A model generated the notes under the pieces. It ran no database searches. It was not told where the DNA came from and saw nothing but the letters and a program-made list of their open reading frames with translations. Shown here in pieces: positions 6,770-16,186 of a stretch of 64,000 nucleotides of DNA (position 1 is the first letter of the stretch; every line of letters starts with the position of its first letter). The stretch covers positions 1,612,001 to 1,676,000 of the forward strand of contig NZ_CP072453.1 in assembly GCF_019343475.1 (NCBI RefSeq), given 5' to 3'. Source of the DNA: Providencia sp. R33 (GTDB lineage: Bacteria > Pseudomonadota > Gammaproteobacteria > Enterobacterales > Enterobacteriaceae). The translations under genes and the position numbers were made by a program.

Positions 6770-8215
6770 TTATTCGACTTTCTGGTCTGCTCTTTCTGCT
6801 TCTTCAGCAATACGTTTAACTTCTTCTTGTGCTAATCGCTCTGCTTCTATCTTAGCGAGTCTCTCAGCTTCAGCTTGCTTTTGATTGTAGAGTGAGTTAG
6901 GTGGCATTTCGACACGCATGTCTATCCAACGGGATTCGGGTACGTCACACGCCTCGTAGTTTTCGAAGTAAACAGGCACGCCTTCTTCATCAAAGTGCTT
7001 AATGCGCTTGTTCTGGAAACGTTCTGGCATGTCCGCGTTCTGTTGGTGAAAAACAAAAACTTCAATATCGCCGTCGGGTCTCACCTCATAATCAATGAGG
7101 ACCATATTTTTACCGTTGTGGTCCTGAGGAATGACAAAGCCGTTATTGATACCCCATGCACCATCGGCATTAAAACCCACAACACCTTTAATGAGGTAAT
7201 GACCAACACCAAGATGTTCCATTTCAACGCCCTCAGATTCGTCGTTTAACTCAATGTCATCAGCAAAGAGTTTCACAATCGGTGATGCTGCTTTTAAGTT
7301 ACCATTAGCATCTTTTGTGGTATTGGCTGTCGAGTAGCTTGTTGCCCAATTAGACCAGCTTGTGCCATCAAAATATTTTTCATATGTAATATTTGTATTG
7401 CCATAGCAGATTAGTTTTCCCTGTGCCCCATGTTTTATATACACGTAATCAGCATAGGAAACGCCTGCTGGTTTGTTAATTTCGCTAGCGCCCCCACGGT
7501 AAAATCCTGTGCTTACAGTTTTAAAGAACTCCTGTAGGTCTGCACCTTGTGTTATTTGAACAGCAATACTGCCAAGCCCAAAATCACCAACTTGCATTAA
7601 TGTGCCAGCTGAATTTGGAATAATATGTGTTTGCCACGCTCCGCCCATGTTTCTACTTTTAATTACAGCTTCATTTCCACTGCCGCTTATTTGCACACCG
7701 GATCCGCCATCCTTATAGGCTGTTATTTCACCTTGATTTGTTTGTATTGCCCCTGTTGCTTTTATTGCTCCGTTTACATCCCCGCCCGCTTTATCAAACT
7801 TCCCATCTAGCTGCTTATCCATTTCTTTTGCAGTGCGTAAATTGACTTTTGTTCCATCTGGGGCAGTCATTGAAACGGTGCCCTCAAGGGTCATAAATGC
7901 ATTCGCAACATCCCTTGCCTGCATATTCGAGGTATTCAGTGCGACCATATAGTTTGTTGCTGAAGATACTGAATTAACCATCGTTGTTAAAATAACGTAT
8001 TTCGCATCTTTAACAGCCGCATGGAACGGGAAATTAAGCGTGAGTGCCGTGTCCGATTCAATTGATTGAATACTACTGTTATAGACAATGCCACCTACAA
8101 CAATTTGAATAACCTGCTGGGGCTGAATGCCATTAATATTCTCTTTCCACTTTGTACCGGTGCCCACCAGCTTATTACTGTTTGCAGTTATTGTGACTGT
8201 GCCGATGTTATACAT
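6770..8215 (-). CDS. Tail fibre protein
   Basis: This 481-residue protein is probably the host-range side fibre. The N-terminal part (about 1-125) looks like a virion-attachment domain. A collagen/trimer-like stretch with FDKAGGDVNGAIKATGAIQTNQGEI follows at about 140-165, and a pyocin-knob-type module (SVAVQ-like start, TGFYRGGA... WSNWATSY) covers about 215-290. The C-terminal half resembles the tail-fibre/assembly (gp38/Tfa-like) ends of enterobacterial phages (SRWIDMRVEMPPNSLYNQKQAEAE). It finishes with a charged helical tail rich in E, A and K. No separate tfa gene follows, so the chaperone-like part may be fused. The ATG at 8215 has GGAGAA before it. Confidence 0.8.
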   Translation of the reverse strand: MYNIGTVTITANSNKLVGTGTKWKENINGIQPQQVIQIVVGGIVYNSSIQSIESDTALTLNFPFHAAVKDAKYVILTTMVNSVSSATNYMVALNTSNMQARDVANAFMTLEGTVSMTAPDGTKVNLRTAKEMDKQLDGKFDKAGGDVNGAIKATGAIQTNQGEITAYKDGGSGVQISGSGNEAVIKSRNMGGAWQTHIIPNSAGTLMQVGDFGLGSIAVQITQGADLQEFFKTVSTGFYRGGASEINKPAGVSYADYVYIKHGAQGKLICYGNTNITYEKYFDGTSWSNWATSYSTANTTKDANGNLKAASPIVKLFADDIELNDESEGVEMEHLGVGHYLIKGVVGFNADGAWGINNGFVIPQDHNGKNMVLIDYEVRPDGDIEVFVFHQQNADMPERFQNKRIKHFDEEGVPVYFENYEACDVPESRWIDMRVEMPPNSLYNQKQAEAERLAKIEAERLAQEEVKRIAEEAERADQKVE

Positions 8216-8239
8216 ATTGATTCTCCGAAATTTAGATAC

Positions 8240-8263
8240 AAAAAAACCGCAATTAAGCGGCTT
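8240..8263 (-). terminator. Mini-terminator between J and the tail fibre
   Basis: In the minus direction AGCCGC-TTAATT-GCGGTT (6 pairs, one wobble) is followed by seven T. It lies between J's stop (8290) and the fibre ATG (8215). Confidence 0.6.
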
Positions 8264-8289
8264 TGTTTGTGATTTAGTTATTTGTTAGA

Positions 8290-11200
8290 TCATGAAAATG
8301 AAGATGGGTTTGCTTTACATGCTAAAACAAGAGATTGACTCGCTCTTAGTGTGAGGTATGAATTATCACCACCTCCGCTTCGCGCAGATAATCGTATTGT
8401 GATTTTTGTGTTTTTTTGCATTTTCGGGATTCTAACGTAGCAAGATGCTATAGCAGACCATGACCTGTTATAAAATCCATTAGTTTGAGTTACACCTGTA
8501 GTTGTGACTGTGACAGTTTGCTTAACCCCATTTGCAAATACATCTATAAAAAAATCACCCTGCAATGCGTGTTCCATATACTCAGATGAGAAGTGCATTG
8601 TCGGCATGATTAAATCGACGTCGTAAGGCAGTCCCCCTACATAAGTTGTTGACGTTTCAACTGAGATATCTTTATTTTTATAAAACTGCTGTGAAACTGA
8701 TTCATAGATTGTACCTGTTGCGACATCACCTATAAATTTTTCTGCATGAACAGTGCCTTTAAAATCCCCATCCGTTGCATAAATCTTCCCCCTGAATATC
8801 CCGTCATTAAATTCTGGATTGCCGTTTTTAGGTATCTGCCAGCCTTTTTCACCTTCCTTGTAATCATTAGACTGAATGATATTACCGATTTTAGCATTCG
8901 TAATTGAGCCATCTTGAATGAAACCCGCACCAATAAAGACTTGGTTATTAACAACTGCAAAGGGGGTAACAAATTGACCATTGGCATTATTTAAAATAGC
9001 AAATGTATCAGCGCTGAAACCAATCTGTGTCTCAACTTTACCGTTTTTAACACTAGCGCCCATCATGAACTTAGCATCATAATATTGGCCATTCCAATTA
9101 ATGCCGGTCTTAATTGTATAGATAGCAGAGCCATTTCCCTTGTGATCGAAAACAGTTTGCCCCCGCAACTCAATTGCCGCCTTGTTATCACTAATTTCCG
9201 ATTTAATGAGTTCATTAACCTCCGCTTGTGATTTCTCATTATCAGAAACTGTTTTCTTAAGAGTGGTAATGCTTGAATTGAGATTGTCAAACTGAGCCTC
9301 AATCTTTTCAAATGATTGCGCATAAGCAAGCTTATCGTTGGCAACCACTTTATCAACGCGCTCAATAGATGCTTTAGCGCGTAGAAGTTCAGTCCCCTGC
9401 ATATTCTGCTGGGCGGTTAATTGCATACCGATTTCAGCTAATGATGATTCCGCATCCGCATGCGTGTTTTGAATGTTGGCAATCGATGCATCGTTATCTT
9501 CAAAGTGGGATTTAGCCTCCTCTTTTGCCTGCGTTAGTGCTTCGCTGGTATTCGCTGTGGTCTGTTTCAGCGCGTCGATACTTGCTTGAGTATCTTCATG
9601 CTGACTTTGCTGTGATTGCTGAATTTGAGTTGTCGTTTCTTCAAGTGTCGCAATAGATTTAGAGTGTTCCGTAACGACTGCATTGATTTTCGATAACTCG
9701 CCTTTATTCTCAGCAATATCTTTTCCAAGTTCTGCGCGCACTTGCTCCGTGTGCTCAGAAGCCGCTTTTTTATCCTCAGCTTGCGACTTGCGAATATCAA
9801 CAAAAGTGGCCTGATTATCTTTGTGCTGTGCATCGACTTTTTCTGATAGCTCAGCTTGCGATTTATCCGTATCAGCAACCGCTTTTGATATACGGCTCAC
9901 CTCCGCATTGGTTTTGGTTAATTCAGTCCCTTGCTTGTTGATACTCGCCGTATTTTGAATAATTGATTCAGATAATGCTTCAACATCTGACGCTTGGGTT
10001 TGCGTTAAATTTGCAATTGATGCCTGTGTTTCTTCATAATTACTCTTCTGAGTTTGCTTGATTTCAGTTTGTGTTTTATTGAGATCCGCAATAGCTGTTT
10101 TTTGCTCATCAACGCTGCTGCTGACTTTCGATAATTCACGGCCCTGATTATCAATCCCCTCCTGCAGCTTGTCGTCACCCGTTTTAATTTCAGCACGTAA
10201 TTGCTCAGTGGTTGATGCAATGGTTTTGCCCTGCTCCGCGACAGTTTCTTTAATTTCAGTTATTCCGCTTTCATTACCAGCAATACGCGCTTCTAACTGA
10301 ACACCCATCGTTGCTCGGGCTTCTGTCTCTGTTGCAATCGCTTTCTCATTTTTTGTGATTTTTGCTTCGGATTTAAGCTGTTTATCATTCAATGAGTTAT
10401 GCGCTGCGCTCAACTGCATCAATGCTTCTGAAACAGTGAAGTCTATATTTGAGACGGTTGTCTCAATATTAGTAATATAGCCCTTATGCTCTTCAAACTG
10501 CGCAATTGTGCTACGTTCAAACTTCGCTTGAGCTTCTGTTAGCGTTGCCGTTGCAGTTTCAACTTCAGTTACACGACCCGTTACTCCATCAACATCGGCT
10601 TTAACTTGACTGATTTGCTGCGCTGAGGCCTTTTCATAAGTCGCTTGCGCTTCTTTGACTTCAAGGATTGATGACGTATTAGAACCAACCGTAACGCTAA
10701 TTTGCTCTTGCCAACGCGCTAGGACATCTAAATCTGTCACTCGAACTTGTTCAAGCCTGAATATTTCAGCTTTGCGATCCGCAACTTCTTCACTGAGTTT
10801 AAAGCTAACTTGTGTTGTGAGTTGTGTGTTCTGCATGACCGCTTCACTCACAATCTCAACATCGGTATTGATTTGAACAACTTTGTTATTTAAGTCAATT
10901 GTCTTGCTATCGATATCAACAAGGTCATGCTTAATTTCGAGTTGTTCTAACGTTAGATCCTCAATATGGTCTTTGTTAAAGTCGATTTGCTTTTGTAGCT
11001 CCTGACCCGCTTCAGTGCTGAGAAACTTATCGCCAACCGCTTCCAGAATACCCTCAACATCTGTTGATGATTCACCTAAGACAAGGCTTGTCCACTCTGA
11101 CTCGTTCCCGCTTTTATCCACCAGCCTTGCACGAAAATAGAACCGTACACCCGCTTTGAGTCCTGACATACGATAGGATTTGAGTGGATAAGGCACATCC

Positions 11201-13494
11201 GCCAGCAACTGCATAGAATCCGCGGTGTTTTCGAGGGAATACTGTAGCTCTGTTTTAAGAGAATCGCTGGTATTTACATCAAAGCCCCAATCCAATGTAA
11301 TACCCCAAACCTCTGAGGTCGCACGTAGATTAAGTGGCTTCGGTGGATTACCTTCTTTACCGTTGAGTTGGGTTTCTTCCGCACTAGCCCACACGCTAGA
11401 AATTTCAGATGCATTAATTGCGCGTACGCGAACTTGATAACGCCCGGCATAAATACCATTGACCTCAAAGCCCAGTGTCGATGTACGTGGCGCATTTATC
11501 CAGTTACCATTATCTCGACGCCATTCGGCTTCATACGCAATCGCACTCTCAGCGGCTTCCCAATCAACACGCAATGTGGTGAATGCAATACCTTGGTCTA
11601 CTTGTGAATAGGAGGAAATGCGCACGTTTTTCGGTGCTGGCTGCACATTGGGTGGAATAACTGTAATAGGCCGTTCATCAATACGCGCACCTGAGTCGAT
11701 GTGACCATAATTGTCAGGGTTATGAATGGTACCGTTAATAGTGTAAGTATTATCACCATTGTCACTGATGTTAATCACTCGATACAGTTGAACGGCTAAG
11801 TCGTCAGAATCCACCACCCACACAGCTTCCTTTTGGGGTACTTGTGAATATTCAACAGAAACCGTCACAACCTTTTTATTTATGGCCGTAACTGTTCGCC
11901 CCTCAGAGCCACCGCTCGGTAAATTCACAATTAAGCGATCACCCGCTTTAATTGAGGTCGTTCTGTCGAGGGTAATTTTACGGCCTTCGACTGATGAAAT
12001 ACGACCACCCGTATTGCGCCCCGCTAGTGATGAATCAGCAACTGCGATAATATGACCAGGAGAAGGTATTGCCCCCTCTAACCCTGTCGCAAAGGAAATC
12101 ATGCGGTCATTGGCATTGGTTAATAATGCCCAGCGTCCACGACGATTGGCTTCAGTTCGACGAGTGCACCCAATAGCCGATAACTCCAATTTTCGAACAC
12201 CATAGCGCCGCTGAAGCTTTAAGTCTGCAATAGGCTCTACATCATCATTGCTGTGGTTATCGATATTCGTAAAAGAAACCAAGGCCTGAGTATAGCGATT
12301 CTGAATACTGCCGCCTGAATATGACGGCTTACCACCGACGATATTCGCATTGGTGAATGTACGGAAAATAGTCGCTGGCATATCAGCGATAGCATTCACT
12401 TTATTGTCCGCCCAGAACGTCATGCCACGGAAAATCGCCGCAATATCACGCAGGACGGTATAAGCCGACTCTTGCGATTGAATATACACATCACACAAGA
12501 AGCGGGGCTCTTTACCATCACCGCCATGTCCATCTGGGACTAATTCGTCACAATATTGTGCAATTTTATACAAATCCCATTTATCAATTTGTGACGCCTT
12601 GATACGGTCACCACAGCCGTAACGGTTATTGAGTACCAAGTCATAAAATACCCATGCTGGGTTATTCGTTGCAGCCAGTTTAAACGTTCCATCCCACACA
12701 CCCGAATAGGTCCGATTAATGGGATCATAATTTGTTGGTACCTTAATCAACAAGCCCCCTTGTGGGCGCACACTGACTTTAGGAATACGGTTATTAAATT
12801 GACGGGCATTAAAAGTAATGAATAACAGAGCCGTATTTGGGTACCGCAATTTGGCGTCAATCACTTCCGCAATCGCGGCGATATTAATTCGATCCGCAAT
12901 ACGTGCATTATTCTGGTTTTTCGTTAAACGGCGAACACGAACTTGCCAACCTGTAGAAGCCTTGGGTAAATCAATGCGGTGCGTTCTTGGGTACTCGCTG
13001 GTGGTCTTACCGTCAAAGGCGGATTTAACCACGTCTTTATAGCCAGCCCCATCCGTGGAAAGCTCAATGACATAATCGACACGATAACCTGTGGTATCAC
13101 CGTTATCGTGTTGCTGGAGAAATTGAGGCGCAGACAAACGAATGCGGATTGCCGATAACTGGGTGTTATTGACCGTTCTTACATATGGCTGGTCGTCTTT
13201 TAACTCCATCCCCACCGCAATTTCATTATCAACGGAGGGGATACCTTGAATATATTCCTGATGTTCACTACCGGCACGAAATTCCCACGTCACACCGTCA
13301 AAGTTTTTAGAACCATCAGCATTACCGATTGGGGTATCATCAAGAAAAATACACGTATCATCTAATCCACCAGCTATTTCCCCTTCAGAAATAGCAAGCA
13401 GTAACTTTGCCGTTGATTCTGCTAATAGGCTGTCTTTTTGCTCTACGGGTGTCCGAGGTTTGGAACTCCCACCTTTCGCGCCTTGAATTCTCAT
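8290..13494 (-). CDS. J: Tail tip / host-specificity protein J
   Basis: This is the central tail fibre protein that contacts the receptor. At 1734 residues it is far longer than lambda J (1132). The N-terminal J core (about 1-590, RYGCGDRI, FRGMTFWADNKV, YGVRKLELSAIGCTRRTEANRRGRWAL) is conserved. Fibronectin-III-like domains follow (about 620-800, APKNVRISSYS... YQVRVRAINASE). Then comes a very long, Q/T/S/E-rich coiled-coil region (about 850-1440) built of degenerate repeats, a DUF1983-like knob (KTGINWNGQYYDAKFMMGAS... FAVVNNQVFIGAGFIQDGSI, about 1450-1540) and a C-terminal receptor-facing domain. The ATG is at 13494. Confidence 0.92.
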   Translation of the reverse strand: MRIQGAKGGSSKPRTPVEQKDSLLAESTAKLLLAISEGEIAGGLDDTCIFLDDTPIGNADGSKNFDGVTWEFRAGSEHQEYIQGIPSVDNEIAVGMELKDDQPYVRTVNNTQLSAIRIRLSAPQFLQQHDNGDTTGYRVDYVIELSTDGAGYKDVVKSAFDGKTTSEYPRTHRIDLPKASTGWQVRVRRLTKNQNNARIADRINIAAIAEVIDAKLRYPNTALLFITFNARQFNNRIPKVSVRPQGGLLIKVPTNYDPINRTYSGVWDGTFKLAATNNPAWVFYDLVLNNRYGCGDRIKASQIDKWDLYKIAQYCDELVPDGHGGDGKEPRFLCDVYIQSQESAYTVLRDIAAIFRGMTFWADNKVNAIADMPATIFRTFTNANIVGGKPSYSGGSIQNRYTQALVSFTNIDNHSNDDVEPIADLKLQRRYGVRKLELSAIGCTRRTEANRRGRWALLTNANDRMISFATGLEGAIPSPGHIIAVADSSLAGRNTGGRISSVEGRKITLDRTTSIKAGDRLIVNLPSGGSEGRTVTAINKKVVTVSVEYSQVPQKEAVWVVDSDDLAVQLYRVINISDNGDNTYTINGTIHNPDNYGHIDSGARIDERPITVIPPNVQPAPKNVRISSYSQVDQGIAFTTLRVDWEAAESAIAYEAEWRRDNGNWINAPRTSTLGFEVNGIYAGRYQVRVRAINASEISSVWASAEETQLNGKEGNPPKPLNLRATSEVWGITLDWGFDVNTSDSLKTELQYSLENTADSMQLLADVPYPLKSYRMSGLKAGVRFYFRARLVDKSGNESEWTSLVLGESSTDVEGILEAVGDKFLSTEAGQELQKQIDFNKDHIEDLTLEQLEIKHDLVDIDSKTIDLNNKVVQINTDVEIVSEAVMQNTQLTTQVSFKLSEEVADRKAEIFRLEQVRVTDLDVLARWQEQISVTVGSNTSSILEVKEAQATYEKASAQQISQVKADVDGVTGRVTEVETATATLTEAQAKFERSTIAQFEEHKGYITNIETTVSNIDFTVSEALMQLSAAHNSLNDKQLKSEAKITKNEKAIATETEARATMGVQLEARIAGNESGITEIKETVAEQGKTIASTTEQLRAEIKTGDDKLQEGIDNQGRELSKVSSSVDEQKTAIADLNKTQTEIKQTQKSNYEETQASIANLTQTQASDVEALSESIIQNTASINKQGTELTKTNAEVSRISKAVADTDKSQAELSEKVDAQHKDNQATFVDIRKSQAEDKKAASEHTEQVRAELGKDIAENKGELSKINAVVTEHSKSIATLEETTTQIQQSQQSQHEDTQASIDALKQTTANTSEALTQAKEEAKSHFEDNDASIANIQNTHADAESSLAEIGMQLTAQQNMQGTELLRAKASIERVDKVVANDKLAYAQSFEKIEAQFDNLNSSITTLKKTVSDNEKSQAEVNELIKSEISDNKAAIELRGQTVFDHKGNGSAIYTIKTGINWNGQYYDAKFMMGASVKNGKVETQIGFSADTFAILNNANGQFVTPFAVVNNQVFIGAGFIQDGSITNAKIGNIIQSNDYKEGEKGWQIPKNGNPEFNDGIFRGKIYATDGDFKGTVHAEKFIGDVATGTIYESVSQQFYKNKDISVETSTTYVGGLPYDVDLIMPTMHFSSEYMEHALQGDFFIDVFANGVKQTVTVTTTGVTQTNGFYNRSWSAIASCYVRIPKMQKNTKITIRLSARSGGGDNSYLTLRASQSLVLACKANPSSFS

Positions 13495-13505
13495 ATTTCA
13501 CCCAT

Positions 13506-13528
13506 AAAAAAACCACCCGTAGGTGGTT
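13506..13528 (-). terminator. Mini-terminator upstream of J
   Basis: AACCACC-CGTA-GGTGGTT is a perfect 7-bp stem; in the minus direction it is followed by a seven-base T tract broken by one A. It lies between the 69-residue gene and J. Confidence 0.7.
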
Positions 13529-13547
13529 AAGTTGAATTACTGTTGTG

Positions 13548-13757
13548 TTATTCCCAGTGCTCATCGCCCGCAACTAAATTAAGAGCATAGAATATCGTTT
13601 TCTTTTGTTCATCCGTGAATGTGTGCCACATTTGCTGCAATTCAAGTGGTGCATAGTTTCGCCAACAGTGAACTTTTTCACGCTTATCCCAGTGTGGTTT
13701 TTCCCAATCACAACCTTCAGCAGCGAAATCAACTCGACTGCGAACAATGAATGTCAT
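13548..13757 (-). CDS. Small hypothetical tail-operon protein
   Basis: This 69-residue protein is rich in W, H and charged residues (CDWEKPHWDKREKVHCWRNY). Its ATG overlaps the stop of the gpI gene as ATGA (13754-13757), which argues that it is translated. It sits between I and J. I do not recognise a family. Confidence 0.6.
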   Translation of the reverse strand: MTFIVRSRVDFAAEGCDWEKPHWDKREKVHCWRNYAPLELQQMWHTFTDEQKKTIFYALNLVAGDEHWE

Positions 13758-14362
13758 TGCTGATCCTCCGTGTATATTCCTGCGGAGATAATTGCGCCGC
13801 CGATTTCACGGCGACCGAGCCCATAAAGTAGTGGTACTGGATTGCCTTGAGCTGTGGTATTGACTGTACCACCAAAAGCATACGATGGTTTATTATCCGC
13901 ATCTTGACGTATTGATATTCCGCTTGGCTGAGGTGACAACATTTGCATTACGCCACCAATCGCTGTTGCCGCCCCAGCCAGAGCGAGTGCGCCCCCCGCA
14001 AAACCGCTAGCACCAAATGCTGCCCAACCAGCAGGCCCCATCATCATAGCAGCACCAATCATGGCCACACCTAAAATAGTTTGGAAAAATCCACCTCGTT
14101 TACTCCCTTTAATCACGAGTACGATGCGAATATCTTCGCAGGTATCAAGATGTAGCTCATCCTCGGTAATATTGCGCTTACCTTTAAATACGGCAAATTC
14201 GAGCCCTTTAAGATGTGCATTAGCAAGAAACTGCTCAAAACCTTCATAGAGCACAGTCAATGCTTTTATAGCTTCACGAGGGGAGTCAATCGCTAATTTA
14301 TGCTCTCGCCCAAACTGGGTACCGAGTTGGCCATAAAGGCGTATTGTTTTAAGTTCAGTCAT
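13754..14362 (-). CDS. I: Tail assembly protein I
   Basis: This 202-residue lambda gpI homologue has an N-terminal ubiquitin-like domain (IRLYGQLGTQFGREHKLAIDSPREAIKALTVLYEGFEQFL), a glycine/alanine-rich hydrophobic middle (about 95-145, AAMMMGPAGWAAFGASGFAGGALALAGAATAIGG) and a C-terminal PVPLLYGLGRREIGGAIISAGIY that is characteristic of the family. gpI acts with K, L and J in building the tail tip. It overlaps K by four bases. Confidence 0.9.
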   Translation of the reverse strand: MTELKTIRLYGQLGTQFGREHKLAIDSPREAIKALTVLYEGFEQFLANAHLKGLEFAVFKGKRNITEDELHLDTCEDIRIVLVIKGSKRGGFFQTILGVAMIGAAMMMGPAGWAAFGASGFAGGALALAGAATAIGGVMQMLSPQPSGISIRQDADNKPSYAFGGTVNTTAQGNPVPLLYGLGRREIGGAIISAGIYTEDQQ

Positions 14363-15069
14363 GCTAACTCTTTCCTCCGAACAATTTTAACCGTCCGATC
14401 ACGCCAATAATCGCTGTAGGGAACAAGTCGACTCAGTTGGCCATATAGGTGATGAAGTAACATGCCGTCAACTATCACCCCTGCATGGTTGGGAACATCG
14501 GCTTGCACTTGCATAATCACCATGTCACCTTCTTTAGGCTCACCAGTGGCGTCGACAAAACCCGCTTTCTGGTAATTATCCATATACAGGTTTTCGCCTT
14601 CTTCCCACCAGTGCCTATCGACGCTGTAGTTATGCAGCTCAATACCGTGTTTTTGTCGGTAGTAGTCCATAATTAAAGACCAACAATCTGCATGCCCAAG
14701 CACAAAGGGACGCCCTTCTAATTCTCGCCCTGCTCGAGGCTGAATGAGTCGAATATCACCTTCTGGCCATGATGCGATAATCCACGGTAACCCCGTAGCA
14801 TCACACTGTAACTTATCGATTTCAGAGGGTTGAGTCGTCACACCATCACCACAATGACTGTGCACAATCGCAATAGGATCCCCCCAATCTTCGGCAACAG
14901 CATAGTCCTCTGGAGAAAGTTCAAAATGTTCGTTGGGGTTATCGGAAAGGTTACTGCAGGGGAAGTATTTTTTGACTCGGCTTTTTTGGCAAATAACACC
15001 GCAGGCCTCTTTGGGATATTCCGCTTGTACATGCTGAAATATCGCCTCGGTTAATTTCTTTGTGATCAT
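14359..15069 (-). CDS. K: Tail tip assembly protein K (JAMM plus NlpC/P60)
   Basis: This 236-residue two-domain protein follows the lambda gpK plan. The N-terminal half is JAMM/Mov34-like (EACGVICQKS at about 20-29; VHSHCGDGVTTQPSEID at about 68-85). The C-terminal half is an NlpC/P60 cysteine peptidase-like domain (GHADCWSLIMDYYR at about 124-137, with histidine VPNHAGVIVDG later). It likely functions in tip maturation or peptidoglycan cleavage at entry. It is overlapped with L and I. Confidence 0.9.
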   Translation of the reverse strand: MITKKLTEAIFQHVQAEYPKEACGVICQKSRVKKYFPCSNLSDNPNEHFELSPEDYAVAEDWGDPIAIVHSHCGDGVTTQPSEIDKLQCDATGLPWIIASWPEGDIRLIQPRAGRELEGRPFVLGHADCWSLIMDYYRQKHGIELHNYSVDRHWWEEGENLYMDNYQKAGFVDATGEPKEGDMVIMQVQADVPNHAGVIVDGMLLHHLYGQLSRLVPYSDYWRDRTVKIVRRKELA

Positions 15070-15809
15070 CGTATTAATCCTGCTGCAGGGAACCCTCCAA
15101 AGTCCAAAGGCTCATTATCACCAAAACGTTTTTTACAATCACTGATAAGCCCACCACATTTATCTAACGATGGATCATCGACAGGCTCACCCCGTTCATT
15201 GAAGTACTTATTGCCCGTATAGTTACACCCTCGACCGCTCCGATAATCGCCTTTCATACACCAGTAACACAGGTTATGTATCTGGCGAACGGGTATCATC
15301 ATCCCTTGCAAATCGAATGGGCTCGATAGCTCAAACCCAACGGATCCACCAGCAACTTCACTAATTTTTTGGTCAATGTAATAAACTTGAGAAAAGAACT
15401 CATCAGCATTAGCCATGGCGTTCCCGTCTGGAAAGTTTTTTGCATCAAGGTAATGCGAAAAAGTTTCATAAATAGTGACTTTCGCTTGTGCCATATCGTC
15501 AAAACGCAAACACAGAGATGAAATTAATCCATCAATATTAGACACTCTCAGTGTTGGTCTTGCGGGGCTCCCATCACTATTTTTTGCCATCCCATCTAAT
15601 TCATAAGGCCATGCACCATATTCGTTACCTTGCCACCAAATTGGCTTGGGTTTTATGTTATCCCCAGCGGCATCAATTTCTTCTGGTGTATGAGGGATAT
15701 TGTAGGCATGAAAGCGAAGAATAGGTGCATCAAATTCACTACCATCAACTTCTATTAATTGGACTTTATTACCTGGCTCTAGTTTTTGAATGTCTGAGGT
15801 TATATTCAT
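15066..15809 (-). CDS. L: Minor tail protein L
   Basis: This 247-residue lambda gpL homologue carries the C-terminal cysteine cluster typical of gpL (NLCYWCMKGDYRSGRGCNYTG and DKCGG... DCKKRFG), which binds an iron-sulfur cluster in lambda. The end (NEPLDFGGFPAAGLIR) matches the conserved gpL tail. It is part of the distal tail hub; it overlaps M at 15806-15809 and K at 15066-15069. Confidence 0.92.
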   Translation of the reverse strand: MNITSDIQKLEPGNKVQLIEVDGSEFDAPILRFHAYNIPHTPEEIDAAGDNIKPKPIWWQGNEYGAWPYELDGMAKNSDGSPARPTLRVSNIDGLISSLCLRFDDMAQAKVTIYETFSHYLDAKNFPDGNAMANADEFFSQVYYIDQKISEVAGGSVGFELSSPFDLQGMMIPVRQIHNLCYWCMKGDYRSGRGCNYTGNKYFNERGEPVDDPSLDKCGGLISDCKKRFGDNEPLDFGGFPAAGLIR

Positions 15810-16150
15810 GCGCTAAATGCCTGTTCAAATGTTGCTGTGATAGTGATCATGCTGCCACCAATAGGTTTCAATGTGATGGAGTCAGCCTTTACTCGATACA
15901 GCCCCTTCTCCCCAAAAGGGGGCGTCCATATAAATGATTTTGTCGCGTGCCGCCGAATAAAAGCAAAAATGGGCATAACTTCTGTTTTTTGCCCCGTATA
16001 AGTAAATGGCCATGACTGAGACTCAGTGTTAATGCCATCGCCAGAAACCTGTTTGTAACCATCACCAAACTCAACTTCTTTTATTCGGTGGCGAAACTCG
16101 CCTGTTGGCGTCTCCTGTATTTGAGTGCGCCATTTAAATACTTCAGCCAT
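15806..16150 (-). CDS. M: Minor tail protein M
   Basis: This 114-residue protein of the gpM family shows FRHRIKEVEFGDGYKQVSGDGIN and FIWTPPFGEKGLYRVKADSI, both typical of distal tail hub proteins. It is the first gene of the M-L-K-I-J block after the tape measure. Its stop overlaps the L start. Confidence 0.9.
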   Translation of the reverse strand: MAEVFKWRTQIQETPTGEFRHRIKEVEFGDGYKQVSGDGINTESQSWPFTYTGQKTEVMPIFAFIRRHATKSFIWTPPFGEKGLYRVKADSITLKPIGGSMITITATFEQAFSA

Positions 16151-16162
16151 GGTTTTACCTAT

Positions 16163-16184
16163 AAAAAAGCCACCTGCTGGTGGC
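16163..16184 (-). terminator. Mini-terminator after the tape measure gene
   Basis: GCCACC-TGCT-GGTGGC is a perfect 6-bp stem, followed in the minus direction by six T. It lies three bases after the tape measure stop. Confidence 0.7.
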
Positions 16185-16186
16185 TG

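Noticed and set aside
8730..9878. Several minus ORFs of 85-103 codons in a second frame inside J
   Set aside because: They are shadows of the repeat-rich J coding sequence with no SD and basic low-complexity products.
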